Assembly: GCA_038237625.1 (NCBI GenBank)
Contig: JBBRYM010000009.1
Span: forward strand, 62,001 to 126,000
Direction of reading: 5' to 3'
Origin: JAWVFM01 sp038237625
GTDB lineage: Bacteria > Actinomycetota > Thermoleophilia > Solirubrobacterales > 70-9
DNA length: 64,000 nucleotides
Part shown: positions 31,516 through 40,042 of the stretch, one piece after another
Numbering within the stretch: position 1 is the first letter of the stretch
Layout: the number at the start of each line of letters is the position of its first letter
The notes under the pieces: model-generated
Database searches by the model: none
Told to the model about the DNA's origin: nothing
What the model saw: the letters and a program-made list of their open reading frames with translations, nothing else
Made by a program: the position numbers and the translations under genes

Positions 31516-33151
31516 TCCGGGCGCGCGCCAGGGGCGTTGGCGCAAAGTCCGGTCCGCACGCGAGAGTTTGCACGGGCTCATGGATGGGCGCCGACGCGGT
31601 TGCGAGACGCCGCAGCCGCCTGACGGCGACGCTCTCAGGTCGCGGAGCCGGTAGCGGCTGCGCCCCGTCCAAGAGCGCCGAATGGCGACCTCGCACGATC
31701 CCCAGGCCTTCGATGTCCTTCGCGTCGAGGGCGAGCGGCCGTGGAGCCGAGTAGGTGGCCACCGTCCACCGACCCTCGACCGTCCTCTTCGCAACCAGGC
31801 GGTAGCCGTAGCGAGGCGGGTTCTGCGGACCGTCGGTGACCGCGATGATCCGCCGCGCTTGGACGCCGCATGGGTAGCTCGACGAGTCCACTGCGGGCAT
31901 CGCGCCGCCCATGTAGTAGGAGAGGGTCACTCCCACCTCAGGTGGCGCCACAAGGACGATTCCCCTGGGACGGCTGGCGAGCACCGCCTGGCTCAGCCCT
32001 CGCCAATTGTCGCGCTGCATCCCTGGCACGGTGCAGATCGCCGCGATCACCGCGGCCATCGGCAGGGCGATCACCGCTGCCGGCGCGAGACGGAGGGGCG
32101 TCCGAGCCTTCAGCGCGTCCGCCGCCAGCGCCGCGCCCCCGGCGACGAGCAGCAGGAGCAGCGGCAGAGCGCCATCGAGGTTGTAGGGCTCGACGTAGTC
32201 GAGCCCGGCCAGGGCCAGGACGAGAGGGATCGCGAACCCGGCTCCTGCGACCACCGCGACGACGCCGGCCAGCCGGCGTGGCCTTCCTCGCCCGAGCCTG
32301 AACAGGACGAAGATCGAGGCCGCGAACAGCGCCAGGATCACAGGCGCGGCATATCGGGCGCCCATGGGAATGTTGACCAGAGATCCGGAGGGATGAGTCA
32401 ACTGCCCGGTCGCAAACTTCACGAGCGCCGACGCTCCGCGCTCGATCACGGGCACCTGCGTGAAGGCGTTGTTGCGCCCGCTGCGCTCCTGTTGGATCGC
32501 CAGCGGCAGCAGCGCGATTCCGGTGAGCGCAAGGGCTCCGCACGCCCCCAACGCCCGGCGCCGCTCTCCTTGCCGGGCGGCGGCAACGAGGATCAGGGCC
32601 TCGATGCCGGTGAATAGCCCTGAGAAGTAGTGCGTCGCCAGGCCGGCGCAGCCGGCCAGGGCCCACCCCACGTACGCGCCCCGGCTGGGTCGCTTCAGGG
32701 CACGCAGGAAGAAGTAGAGAGCGACCGCGCTGAAGAAGATGTAGAAGGGATAGGACCGCGCCTCCTGGGAGAACCAGAAGACGTCGGGGTTGCATGCCGC
32801 GAGGAGCGCGGCGAGCACGCCGGCGCGCCGCCCGAGAAGCTCGCGGCCCGCCAGGTACATCGCCACGATCGTTCCGATCCCGGCGAGCATCGAGAGCGAG
32901 CGCAGGCCCACCTCGCCGGTGCCGAAGAGATGCGACCAGGCCCAGGCGAGGCTGTAGTACACCGGGCCGCTGCGCTCCGACCCGGCGAACGCCCGGAACG
33001 TATCCAGGTAGCCCGGGTGGATCACACGGCCGGCGGTGATGGTCTCGCCCGAGTCGAAGCTCTGCAGGCCGAGCGTGGCAAAGCACACGACGGCGAAGCC
33101 CGCGACGATCGCCACCAACCACGCCACGTCTCCACGGGATCGCGCACGCAT
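31442..33151 (-). CDS. GT-C glycosyltransferase, ArnT/PMT-like (family 39 type)
   Basis: A 569-residue membrane protein with roughly ten to eleven transmembrane segments in residues 8-370, then a soluble C-terminal part. The first outer loop contains FDSGETITAG, where Asp/Glu residues occupy the position of the GT-C catalytic acid, followed by RSLSMLAGIGTIVAMYLAGREL as in family 39 members. Such enzymes move sugars from polyprenyl-phosphate donors to lipids or proteins on the outer face. The last 60 or so residues are Arg/Pro-rich and overlap the antisense end of the crotonase gene, so the true C terminus may be poorly conserved. Confidence 0.82.
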   Translation of the reverse strand: MRARSRGDVAWLVAIVAGFAVVCFATLGLQSFDSGETITAGRVIHPGYLDTFRAFAGSERSGPVYYSLAWAWSHLFGTGEVGLRSLSMLAGIGTIVAMYLAGRELLGRRAGVLAALLAACNPDVFWFSQEARSYPFYIFFSAVALYFFLRALKRPSRGAYVGWALAGCAGLATHYFSGLFTGIEALILVAAARQGERRRALGACGALALTGIALLPLAIQQERSGRNNAFTQVPVIERGASALVKFATGQLTHPSGSLVNIPMGARYAAPVILALFAASIFVLFRLGRGRPRRLAGVVAVVAGAGFAIPLVLALAGLDYVEPYNLDGALPLLLLLVAGGAALAADALKARTPLRLAPAAVIALPMAAVIAAICTVPGMQRDNWRGLSQAVLASRPRGIVLVAPPEVGVTLSYYMGGAMPAVDSSSYPCGVQARRIIAVTDGPQNPPRYGYRLVAKRTVEGRWTVATYSAPRPLALDAKDIEGLGIVRGRHSALLDGAQPLPAPRPESVAVRRLRRLATASAPIHEPVQTLACGPDFAPTPLARARISRETRRAASPERRTPPREAPLRA

Positions 33152-33185
33152 ACGCGAGATGGTGCGCCCGCAAGCTAAGCCCCAG

Positions 33186-34049
33186 CTAATCGAGCTGTTT
33201 CGAGGGGAAACTGGCCTCGATCACGCGGACGAGGCCGGCTCCGTGCTCGTCGACCTCGAAGCGGTCGTCGTAGTCGAGCGGGCTGTGGAGCCGCGACCAG
33301 CCGAATCCTGCGTCCACCAGCGCCGCTGTTGCTTCGGTCTCGTCCTCGAAGTGGGGATGTACGCGACTGCGCACGAAACCCGAGAGAGCGAGCCTGAAGG
33401 CGTCGGCGCGAACGCCTCCGACCTCGCTTTCGAGGTGGAGGTCGGAGAGGTAGACGCCCGCCGAAAAAGCCCCCAAGGTGGTGGCGATCCGCCGCCAGAG
33501 GCCGGCGAGGCTCTCCGGGCCTAGATAGTGGACGAGGCCCTCGGTGACAATGGCCAGCCCCCGCGACGGGTCCAGTCCCGCCGCGATGCCCGCCAGGCTG
33601 GCCGGACCCTGGTCAGCCAGCGCGTCGATGTCCACCACGCGGTGATGCTCGCCCCGGGAGCCGATCTTCTCGAGGGCTTCCCGCTTGCGCTCGGCCATCG
33701 CCGGTAGGTCGGCCTCGACATAGGTGATCCGCTCGCCATAGCGCCTCGCGAATCGCCAGCCGCGCGGCGACATCCCGCAGGCGATCTCGAGCACCGATCC
33801 CACGCGCCCATCGTCGATCCAACTCTCGAGCAGGTGGTCGATGAGCTTGTGGCGCGCGAGCAGGAAGGCCTCGAGGGTGATCCCGCCCACCAACCGCGAC
33901 GCTGCCACCGGCACCCGCATCCACTCGTAGAGAAGGCGCCCGGTAGCGGTCGCGAGCGCCGGGTGGGAGAGCCCGTTTCGTGTCCACACGTACCCGGTGT
34001 AGTGAGCGGTCGGGCTGATCGCATCCGAGCCGCGGGGCGGGTCGCTCAT
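33186..34049 (-). CDS. SAM-dependent methyltransferase, LCMT/Tcmp type
   Basis: A 287-residue class I methyltransferase like the leucine carboxyl methyltransferase/TcmP group, common in actinobacteria. The SAM motif I region is SVLEIACGMSPRGW, followed by ITYVEADLPAM (motif II acid) and LAIVTEGLVHYL. The ATG at 34049 overlaps the stop of the alpha-hydroxyacid oxidase gene (ATGA), which rules out the much longer open frame. It is the last gene of a tightly overlapping three-gene operon. The substrate is unknown. Confidence 0.86.
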   Translation of the reverse strand: MSDPPRGSDAISPTAHYTGYVWTRNGLSHPALATATGRLLYEWMRVPVAASRLVGGITLEAFLLARHKLIDHLLESWIDDGRVGSVLEIACGMSPRGWRFARRYGERITYVEADLPAMAERKREALEKIGSRGEHHRVVDIDALADQGPASLAGIAAGLDPSRGLAIVTEGLVHYLGPESLAGLWRRIATTLGAFSAGVYLSDLHLESEVGGVRADAFRLALSGFVRSRVHPHFEDETEATAALVDAGFGWSRLHSPLDYDDRFEVDEHGAGLVRVIEASFPSKQLD

Positions 34050-35215
34050 GCGCGGTGCTCTAGGGCGGCGCGGTCGATCTCCGCCGGGCGGGTGAGGCCC
34101 GACAACGCCATGGTCAGGTCCAGCTCGGCCAGGAACATCCGGATGACGGTCTCGACTCCCTCCGCGCCGCCGAGCGCCAGGCCCCAGACGTAGGGGCGGC
34201 CGAGGAGCACCGCATCGGCGCCAAGCGCAAGGGCCTTGAAGGCGTCGGCTCCCGAGCGCACGCCACTGTCGAGGAGGATGGCGAGATCGTCGCCCACGGC
34301 GGCCGCGATGTCCGGCAGCGCGTCGAGCGAGGCGATCGCGCCGTCGACCTGGCGGCCACCATGGTTGGAGACCACGAGCCCGGCAACGCCGCGATCGCGC
34401 GCTTCCACGGCGTCTTCTGGATGCAGAACGCCCTTCAGCAGGATTGGCAGCGAGGTCATCTCCCGCAGCGTGTCGAGGTCGTCCCAGGTCAGCGACGGAT
34501 TGGGAAAGACCGTGAGGAACATCCCGATGCCCTCTCCCGGGTCGTCGGGGTTCGACATCCTGGCCCGAAGCGCCGGATCCTTCACGTAGTTCGCGACGCC
34601 CCGTCCCTCGAGGCCCGGCAGGTATGCCTCCTGGAGGTCGCGCGGCTTCCAGCCGGGGAACGCGTTGTCCACGGTCACGACAATCGCTCCGTAGCCCGCG
34701 GACTCGGCGCGAGCGACCATGCTCACCGCAACGTCGGAATCGTTTGGCCAGTAGAGCTGGAACCAATGAGGCGCATCGCCGTGGGCGGCGGCGATGTCCT
34801 CCAGGGAGTTGTCGCTCACTGACGACGCGACGATTCCCAGTCCTGCTGCCACCGCGCCGCGGGCGGTCGCGAGCTCGCCTTCGGGGTGAAAGAGGGACTG
34901 CACGCCGATGGGCGCGAGCATCACCGGAGCGATCAGCTCGCTGCCCAGGAGCTTGGTCGCCAGCGACCGGTCGGCCACATCGCGAAGCATCCGTGGGACG
35001 ATCCGCCAGCGCCTGAAGGCATCGAGGTTGGCGCGGTAGGTGTCCTCCGTCCCGGCGCTGCCCGAGACATAGCCACGTGCGCGGTCGTCGAGCGCCTCCT
35101 GAGCGCGAGCCTCGAGCTCCGCCCAGGAGACCGGGAGCGCAGGGCTCTCTCCCGCCGCTCCGGCTGCGTAGATCTGCCGGTAGTAGTCGCCGAAGGGCAG
35201 GGAGGCCTCGCTCAC
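34046..35215 (-). CDS. FMN-dependent alpha-hydroxy-acid oxidase, lactate 2-monooxygenase-like
   Basis: A 389-residue TIM-barrel flavoenzyme of the L-2-hydroxyacid oxidase family. The substrate/FMN-binding block is VVSNHGGRQVDGA with the catalytic His and Arg, preceded by LPILLKGVLHPEDA with the FMN Lys. The beginning (FGDYYRQIYAAGAAG...LPVSWAELEARAQEAL) and the whole layout match mycobacterial lactate 2-monooxygenases better than plant glycolate oxidases. The GTG at 35215 overlaps the SRPBCC gene stop (GTGA). It would oxidise lactate or a similar 2-hydroxyacid. Confidence 0.88.
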   Translation of the reverse strand: MSEASLPFGDYYRQIYAAGAAGESPALPVSWAELEARAQEALDDRARGYVSGSAGTEDTYRANLDAFRRWRIVPRMLRDVADRSLATKLLGSELIAPVMLAPIGVQSLFHPEGELATARGAVAAGLGIVASSVSDNSLEDIAAAHGDAPHWFQLYWPNDSDVAVSMVARAESAGYGAIVVTVDNAFPGWKPRDLQEAYLPGLEGRGVANYVKDPALRARMSNPDDPGEGIGMFLTVFPNPSLTWDDLDTLREMTSLPILLKGVLHPEDAVEARDRGVAGLVVSNHGGRQVDGAIASLDALPDIAAAVGDDLAILLDSGVRSGADAFKALALGADAVLLGRPYVWGLALGGAEGVETVIRMFLAELDLTMALSGLTRPAEIDRAALEHRA

Positions 35216-35688
35216 TCCGCGCCTCCGTATTGCGAGACCAGCCGGCCGTGGCGATGACGGAAGAGAAAGGCAACCACACGCGCCGCGAGCTCGCCGGAGC
35301 CGGGCATCCAGCGCAGAGGCCGGCGCAGCTCGAAGGAGAGGCGGTCGGAGACCTGCGAGCTCGCGCCGTCGGGTTCGACGATCCGTTCGTGCTGCCACAG
35401 CGACATCGTCAGCATCGAGGAGCGCTCGAGGAAGCGCAGCCCGGGGCCGCGCTCGGCGAGCGAGAGATCGTCGAAGTCAACCGGAAGGATTCCGAAGAGC
35501 AGCAGCCAGCTCCTCCCCAGCGGCTCGCCAACCGGGACGTCCTCGATCGTGCGGCCACGGATCCCGCGCGGCATCGTCATCCGCAGAAACGGGCTGAGCT
35601 CGTCATTGATGCCCTCCGGCGAAACCGCGCGCGCCCAGACCTCCGCCGCCGGGGCGGCGACGTGGCTCGTCTGGACCACGGTCTTCAT
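35212..35688 (-). CDS. SRPBCC-family (START-like) protein
   Basis: A 158-residue protein of the SRPBCC/polyketide-cyclase fold, recognisable from the start TSHVAAPAAEVWARAVSPEGIN and the overall length. Such proteins bind hydrophobic ligands. It opens an operon with the alpha-hydroxyacid oxidase and methyltransferase, overlapping by 4 bases. Its start is 26 bases from the divergent LLM gene, and a TATATA element lies between. It has no clear Shine-Dalgarno; the leader would be only a few bases. Confidence 0.78.
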   Translation of the reverse strand: MKTVVQTSHVAAPAAEVWARAVSPEGINDELSPFLRMTMPRGIRGRTIEDVPVGEPLGRSWLLLFGILPVDFDDLSLAERGPGLRFLERSSMLTMSLWQHERIVEPDGASSQVSDRLSFELRRPLRWMPGSGELAARVVAFLFRHRHGRLVSQYGGAE

Positions 35689-35700
35689 CGCAGCGGACGC

Positions 35701-35706
35701 TATATA
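35701..35706. promoter_or_regulatory. Shared, self-complementary -10 element (TATATA) for divergent genes
   Basis: The only AT-rich stretch in a 26-base divergent spacer. It reads TATATA on both strands, lying 8 nt before the plus-strand GTG and 12 nt before the minus-strand ATG, so one element could serve both leaderless or nearly leaderless transcripts. Confidence 0.5.
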
Positions 35707-35714
35707 AACCGTGC

Positions 35715-36692
35715 GTGCCCGGGATCGGAACCTTCATCTCCCCCGGCCGCTCGCTCTCCGACTCGGTCGAGCGCGCGCGGAGGGTTGACGAGCTGGGCTT
35801 CGACTCGATCTACACCACGCAGATCGCTGGGCGCGATGCGTTCACGGTGCTCGGGGAGTTCGCGCATGCCACGCAGACGGTCAAGCTCGGCACCGGCGTC
35901 GCCCCGATCTTCGCCCGAACGCCCGTGGCGATGGCCCAGGTGGCGGCGACGCTCGACGAGGCCTCCGGCGGGCGGATGGTCCTCGGGCTCGGCGTCTCGC
36001 ATCGCGTGACCGTGGAGAACTGGTTCGGCGCAGAGATCACGAAGCCCGTCTCGCAGATGCGCGCGTATGCAGGCGTTGTCCGCGCGATCCTCGCCGGCGA
36101 GGAGGCGCCTGAGAACGAGTTCTTCCCGACGGCCTTCCGGTTCATGGGCTACGGGCCCCGGCCGGAGCTGCCCATCTACGTCGCCGCGTTATCGCCGAAC
36201 ATGCTTCGCCTCGCAGGCGCGATCGGCGATGGCCTGATGCTCTGGCTCTGCTGTCCCGACTACATCCGCGACGTGGTGATTCCCGAGGTGAGGCAGGGCC
36301 GGGAGCAGGCCGGCAGGTCGATGGAGGGCTTCGACGTAGTCGCCGCGGTCCCGTCCGCGCTCACCGACGACCGCGGCGCGACTTTGGACGCCATGCGCCA
36401 GGATCTCGTCACCTACGCCTCGCTCCCTTTCTACAGGGCGATGCTCGAGAGCTCGGGCTTCAGCGACGAGATCGCGGCCTTCGACGCGGGCATGGCTGCA
36501 GGCGACGTGGAGAAGGCAAAAGCCGGGCTCTCGGAGAGGATGCTCGATTCCCTCGCGGGGATCGGATCGGCCGACCAGGTGAAGGCCGGGGTCCAGCGCT
36601 ACCTCGACGCGGGCGCGATCTCGCCCTGTATCGGCGGCATCCGGGGCGGCAACTTCGACGGCGCGATCGACGCCGTGTCGGAGCTTTTGTAG
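35715..36692 (+). CDS. LLM-class (F420-dependent type) oxidoreductase
   Basis: A 325-residue luciferase-like TIM-barrel protein of the F420-dependent LLM group, as seen in mycobacteria (MsnO8/Mer-like). Characteristic blocks are DELGFDSIYTTQIAGRDAFT, LGTGVAPIFARTPVAMAQ, GGRMVLGLGVSHR and LPIYVAALSPNMLRLAGAIG. It likely uses reduced or oxidised F420 to act on a carbonyl, alcohol or lipid intermediate; the substrate is unknown. The GTG at 35715 sits 8 nt after TATATA. Its TAG stop abuts the stop of the convergent small gene, with no intervening base. Confidence 0.87.
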   Translation: MPGIGTFISPGRSLSDSVERARRVDELGFDSIYTTQIAGRDAFTVLGEFAHATQTVKLGTGVAPIFARTPVAMAQVAATLDEASGGRMVLGLGVSHRVTVENWFGAEITKPVSQMRAYAGVVRAILAGEEAPENEFFPTAFRFMGYGPRPELPIYVAALSPNMLRLAGAIGDGLMLWLCCPDYIRDVVIPEVRQGREQAGRSMEGFDVVAAVPSALTDDRGATLDAMRQDLVTYASLPFYRAMLESSGFSDEIAAFDAGMAAGDVEKAKAGLSERMLDSLAGIGSADQVKAGVQRYLDAGAISPCIGGIRGGNFDGAIDAVSELL

Positions 36693-36947
36693 CTACGCAA
36701 TCCCGCCGCCGAACGGCGGGACATTGCGGCGGTTCGCGTCGCGCGGGTCGTCGGCCTCGGGCTTCGGCCTCGCCGCGACCGCGGAGCCGGTCGCGTTGGG
36801 CGAGGGCGCCGTGGGCACCCTGGCGACCACCCACCCACCGTCCTTCGCGAACACGAAGTAGCTCGAGGAGGGGTCGCCCTCGGCGAGCTGGTTGCGGATG
36901 GCGTCGGCCTCGGCGCGCGTTCCGTACTGCTTGCCCTGCAAGGCCAT
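36693..36947 (-). CDS. Small conserved-looking hypothetical protein (84 aa)
   Basis: An 84-residue protein starting MALQGKQYGTRAEADAIRNQL, with a possible short alpha/beta core (SSYFVFAKDGGWVVARV) and a basic, Pro-rich tail. I do not recognise a named family. TAGCCT lies 7 nt before the ATG without a Shine-Dalgarno, the same leaderless layout seen for well-supported genes here, which is the best evidence that it is real. It lies directly after the glycosidase-like gene. Confidence 0.55.
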   Translation of the reverse strand: MALQGKQYGTRAEADAIRNQLAEGDPSSSYFVFAKDGGWVVARVPTAPSPNATGSAVAARPKPEADDPRDANRRNVPPFGGGIA

Positions 36948-36966
36948 TCGCCAGAGGCTAAACCCC

Positions 36967-38088
36967 CTACCCCGCGAGCAGGTCGACCAGCCGCCGGTAG
37001 ACGTCGAACGCCGGCTTTCGCGAGTAGTCGTCGCGCAAGAGCCCGTAGTGGTGCTGGAAGTTGAGCGACGAGGTGTTGTGGTCGCAGAGGTCGAACCAGC
37101 GGTAGTCGCTGATCCCGTAGTTGCCGCGGAAGCGGTTGACAGCGCGAACCATCTCTCGCAGAGCCGTGACCTGGGTGGATTCGTCTCGGGCCGGGCCCGT
37201 CGGCCAGCCGTTCTCCTCGACCTTGATCGGGACCCCGGGCCCCAACCCCGCCACGGGCATGAAGCATTCACGCAGCACGCTCATCGCGTTGACCATGCCG
37301 TCGGCGTAGCCGCTTGGCGTCGGCTCAACCGGAGGAAAAACAGTGCCGGGGTAGGCGTCTAAGCCAACCCAATCGACCGCCCGAATGAAGCGGGAGCCGC
37401 CGTGGGCGGCGAGGTAGCTCCAGAACTTGTTCTCGCTCGACGGGTCGCTGCGGTAGGCCCAGTTGAACCCGATCCGAAGGCGGCCGAAACCCAGGTGCCG
37501 CGCAACTCGGTGGGCGGCCTCGACGCCGCGGATCAGAGCGTCCTTCGCGCCGGCGAAGGCGCTGTCGGAGGCGTCGGGTGCGATCGGCAGGAAGTTCACC
37601 TCGTTCGTGATCTGGAGGGCGGTGACGCCCCGGATGGACCCCAGGCGCCGTGTGACCATGCGGACGTACCGCACCCACCGCCCAATGTGGCCCTCCTGAG
37701 AGTCCGTCGGGTGATATCGGACCTGGACCTCGACCCTGTAGCCGTGGCGCGCGTAGCCGCGCGCCGCCCTTGCGAACCGCCGGATCCCGGCTTGGTGGTC
37801 GGACCAGAAGAGGCGGTTCAGGCGAAGGATGAACGGCCGGTCACCGCTCGGCCTGAGCTCGCGCAGGGCGCGCAGCGTCTCCGCGGGATCCTCGGGCGTC
37901 TCGGCGACGGGCGGGCCCAGCGCACCGGCAAAGCCCGCCGGGTTGATGCCGAACCGCAGGCGCGGTGCGTGCCTGACCGGCGTGACCGACGCGGCGGTCG
38001 TGTCGCCGAGGCAGGGTGCGGCGGCGGCAGGTTGCGCTGCTGCCAGCACGCCGATGGCGAGGAGAGCGGCGGTGGCCGCGCTTTTCAT
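36967..38088 (-). CDS. Secreted glycoside-hydrolase-like protein (clan A TIM barrel)
   Basis: A 373-residue exported protein. A signal peptide spans about residues 1-24 (TAALLAIGVLAAAQPAAA). The rest looks like a GH clan-A barrel: a TNE motif in ALQITNEVNFLP gives the acid/base Glu, and IKVEENGWPTG gives the likely nucleophile Glu. The pattern FGINPAGFAG and WVGLDAYPGTVF support a cellulase/beta-glycosidase fold. The ATG overlaps the preceding stop (ATGA). Exact family and substrate are not clear. Confidence 0.78.
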   Translation of the reverse strand: MKSAATAALLAIGVLAAAQPAAAAPCLGDTTAASVTPVRHAPRLRFGINPAGFAGALGPPVAETPEDPAETLRALRELRPSGDRPFILRLNRLFWSDHQAGIRRFARAARGYARHGYRVEVQVRYHPTDSQEGHIGRWVRYVRMVTRRLGSIRGVTALQITNEVNFLPIAPDASDSAFAGAKDALIRGVEAAHRVARHLGFGRLRIGFNWAYRSDPSSENKFWSYLAAHGGSRFIRAVDWVGLDAYPGTVFPPVEPTPSGYADGMVNAMSVLRECFMPVAGLGPGVPIKVEENGWPTGPARDESTQVTALREMVRAVNRFRGNYGISDYRWFDLCDHNTSSLNFQHHYGLLRDDYSRKPAFDVYRRLVDLLAG

Positions 38089-38528
38089 GATCTCTTTGCC
38101 GCCGGGACCATCGCCGCGTAGTCGTACGGGCGGTCGGTGCGTGCGTAGAGGAACCGCGGAACCAGCACGAGGCTCTCCTCGTAGCTCACCCCGGGAGCGC
38201 CCATCGGCAGCTCCCAGCCGAAGTCGGGATCGGCCTCCCACTCGACCTGACCGTCGAGCGCCGCGTCGAGAACCCGAGAAACCAGCCCGGCCACGATCTC
38301 CCGCGACCCCTTTCCCTCACCGCCACCGACGAACCCCGCGGTCAGCAGGAACCTCTGGACCGGGCTCGCGGCGACACGCGCCACCGGCGGCCAGATCTCC
38401 TCGCTCTCGCGCAGTAGCGCCCCGAACTTCGCGCCCTCGGGCAGGGGATCGTCCGACCCGCCAAGCACCACCCCGCCCCGCTCGGCCACCAGCGCCGCGA
38501 ACGGGTGCTCACGAGGCGCGCCGTTCAC
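38085..38528 (-). CDS. Short protein resembling the C-terminal part of ATP-type PEP carboxykinase
   Basis: A protein of about 147 residues (from the GTG at 38528, four bases after the MaoC stop). Its second half, with FLLTAGFVGGGEGKGSRE, then VEWEADPDFGWELPMGAPGV and a Tyr-Asp-Tyr end, recalls the C-terminal region of ATP-dependent PEP carboxykinases (EDPDFG...VPGV...YD). The catalytic kinase P-loop and metal-site regions are absent. It may be a gene remnant or a free-standing domain. An alternative longer start at 38567 would overlap the MaoC gene by 35 bases. The assignment is tentative and rests on motif resemblance only. Confidence 0.5.
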   Translation of the reverse strand: MNGAPREHPFAALVAERGGVVLGGSDDPLPEGAKFGALLRESEEIWPPVARVAASPVQRFLLTAGFVGGGEGKGSREIVAGLVSRVLDAALDGQVEWEADPDFGWELPMGAPGVSYEESLVLVPRFLYARTDRPYDYAAMVPAAKRS

Positions 38529-38532
38529 GGGG

Positions 38533-39081
38533 TCAGTCGACGTTGTTCTCTGCCTCGGCGATCGCATCGGCGGTGCGAGGCACGAGGACTGCTCGCTTGA
38601 ACTCGGCGACCAGCTGGCCGGTCTGCTTGTAGACGCGCGTATGGACCTTGACGACGCCGCGGTCCGGCTTCGACTGCGACGGCCTCACCTCGAGCACCTC
38701 CGACTCGCAGTAGAGGGTGTCGCCATGAAAGACGGGGTTCGGATGACTGAGCTCCTCGGTGGCGAGGTTGGCGATCGCCTTGCCCGACACGTCGGAGACC
38801 GTCATGCCCACCGCCAGGGAGTACACGAGCGGGCCGACCACCACGTTCTGCCCCTGCTGTGACTTTCCCGCATAGACATCGTTTATGTGCAGGGGATGGT
38901 GGTTCATCGTGAGCAGGCAGAAGAGATGGTCGTCGGCCTCGGTGACCGTCTTCGCGGGCCAGTGCTTGTAGACGGCCCCGACCTCGAACTCCTCCAGGTA
39001 GCGCCCGTACGCATGCGCACCCGAGGCCTCGCGGCCCGCCTGGTCGGTGATCAGCTCGTGCTCGGTGGTGGTTTCGCTCAT
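38533..39081 (-). CDS. MaoC-family hydratase, single hot-dog type (Rv2499c-like)
   Basis: A 182-residue hot-dog protein. The catalytic segment is VTEADDHLFCLLTMNHHPLH, which differs from the usual D-x-N-P-x-H form but keeps acidic and His residues, followed by VVVGPLVYSLAVGMTVS. The size and pattern resemble Rv2499c-like MaoC proteins found beside CitE-like lyases, and mesaconyl-CoA hydratases. GAAGGAGC precedes the ATG. A malyl-CoA-lyase-like gene lies 3.6 kb away, so hydration of mesaconyl- or itaconyl-CoA is a plausible role; this is inference. Confidence 0.82.
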   Translation of the reverse strand: MSETTTEHELITDQAGREASGAHAYGRYLEEFEVGAVYKHWPAKTVTEADDHLFCLLTMNHHPLHINDVYAGKSQQGQNVVVGPLVYSLAVGMTVSDVSGKAIANLATEELSHPNPVFHGDTLYCESEVLEVRPSQSKPDRGVVKVHTRVYKQTGQLVAEFKRAVLVPRTADAIAEAENNVD

Positions 39082-39203
39082 GCTCCTTCGTTCTTTCGGT
39101 AAGTCCTCCCGGGCAGGGCAGTATGGCGAAGCTGCGTCGCCAACCAGCGCCCTCGCGGCTGGATATGCCCGCGCGCGGGAATAGGCCCTCGGGAGGAGGA
39201 TTC

Positions 39204-40004
39204 ATGAAGCACAGGTTCCTTGCGCTCTTTGCGTGCGTTGTCTGCGCGCTCGGAGCGGCGGCATCGGCGGCATCCGCCACCACCTACGTGGCCCTCGGCG
39301 ACTCGTACTCGTCAGGGGTCGGGACCCGCACGTACTACGACTCGAATTGCCAGAAGTCGGTGTACGCATACCCGTACCTGCTTCACAACGCGCATCCGAG
39401 CTGGACCTTCGTCCACGCCGCGTGCTCGGGGGCGAAGACAGGCGACATCCTGAACAGCCAGGTCTCGAGCGTGACCTCGTCGACCAACTGGGTCACCTAC
39501 ACGATCGGCGGCAACGACGCCGGCTTTTCAAGCGTCATCACGACATGTGCAGAGCCGAGTTGGGCCTCGGACTGCAACGGCGCCATCAACAACGCCCAGG
39601 CGTACATCACCAACACCCTGCCTGGACGGCTCGACCTGGTCAACAACGCCATTAAGTCGCGCGCACCGAGCGCGAAGGTGATCGTCCTCGACTACCCGCA
39701 CCTGTTCAACGGCCAGGACTGCAACGCCGCGACGTGGTTCAGCCCATCGGAGGAGACCCGCCTCAATCAAACGGCGGACATGTTGAAGAACGCCCTCAGC
39801 GCCGCGGCCGCGCGCGCGGGGTCGAACTTCATCTTCCGCGACGTCATCCCGCCGTTCATCGGCCACGCCATTTGCGACGGCGGCGGTGGATCCTCGACCG
39901 AATGGATCAACGGGCTCTCCAACCCGACCTCGGAGAGCTACCACCCGAAGACGACCGGGCAGGCCAGCGGCTACTACCCGGTGGTGCACGCCGTCACGGG
40001 CTAG
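39204..40004 (+). CDS. Secreted SGNH/GDSL hydrolase (lipase/esterase)
   Basis: A 266-residue exported esterase. The signal peptide covers about residues 1-26 (FLALFACVVCALGAAASAAS). Block I is ALGDSYSSGVG with the nucleophile Ser, block III gives GGNDAGF, and block V is SYHPKTTGQ, with S-x2-H instead of D-x2-H, as in the Streptomyces scabies type. Several Cys pairs in the middle suggest disulfides. The GGGAGGAGGA site lies about 3 bases from the ATG. It probably degrades extracellular lipids. Confidence 0.9.
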   Translation: MKHRFLALFACVVCALGAAASAASATTYVALGDSYSSGVGTRTYYDSNCQKSVYAYPYLLHNAHPSWTFVHAACSGAKTGDILNSQVSSVTSSTNWVTYTIGGNDAGFSSVITTCAEPSWASDCNGAINNAQAYITNTLPGRLDLVNNAIKSRAPSAKVIVLDYPHLFNGQDCNAATWFSPSEETRLNQTADMLKNALSAAAARAGSNFIFRDVIPPFIGHAICDGGGGSSTEWINGLSNPTSESYHPKTTGQASGYYPVVHAVTG

Positions 40005-40042
40005 CTCCCGTTTCGAGTCCGCGCCGCCTGCGCGGAGCCTGC

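Noticed and set aside
28846..31794. 982-codon minus-strand open frame
   Set aside because: It lies antisense to the monooxygenase and crotonase genes, is Arg/Asp/Gly-rich, and has no domain pattern; it is a codon-bias shadow.
35715..36692. Bacterial luciferase function
   Set aside because: The sequence fits the F420-type LLM group and has no luxA/luxB pair or lux neighbours.
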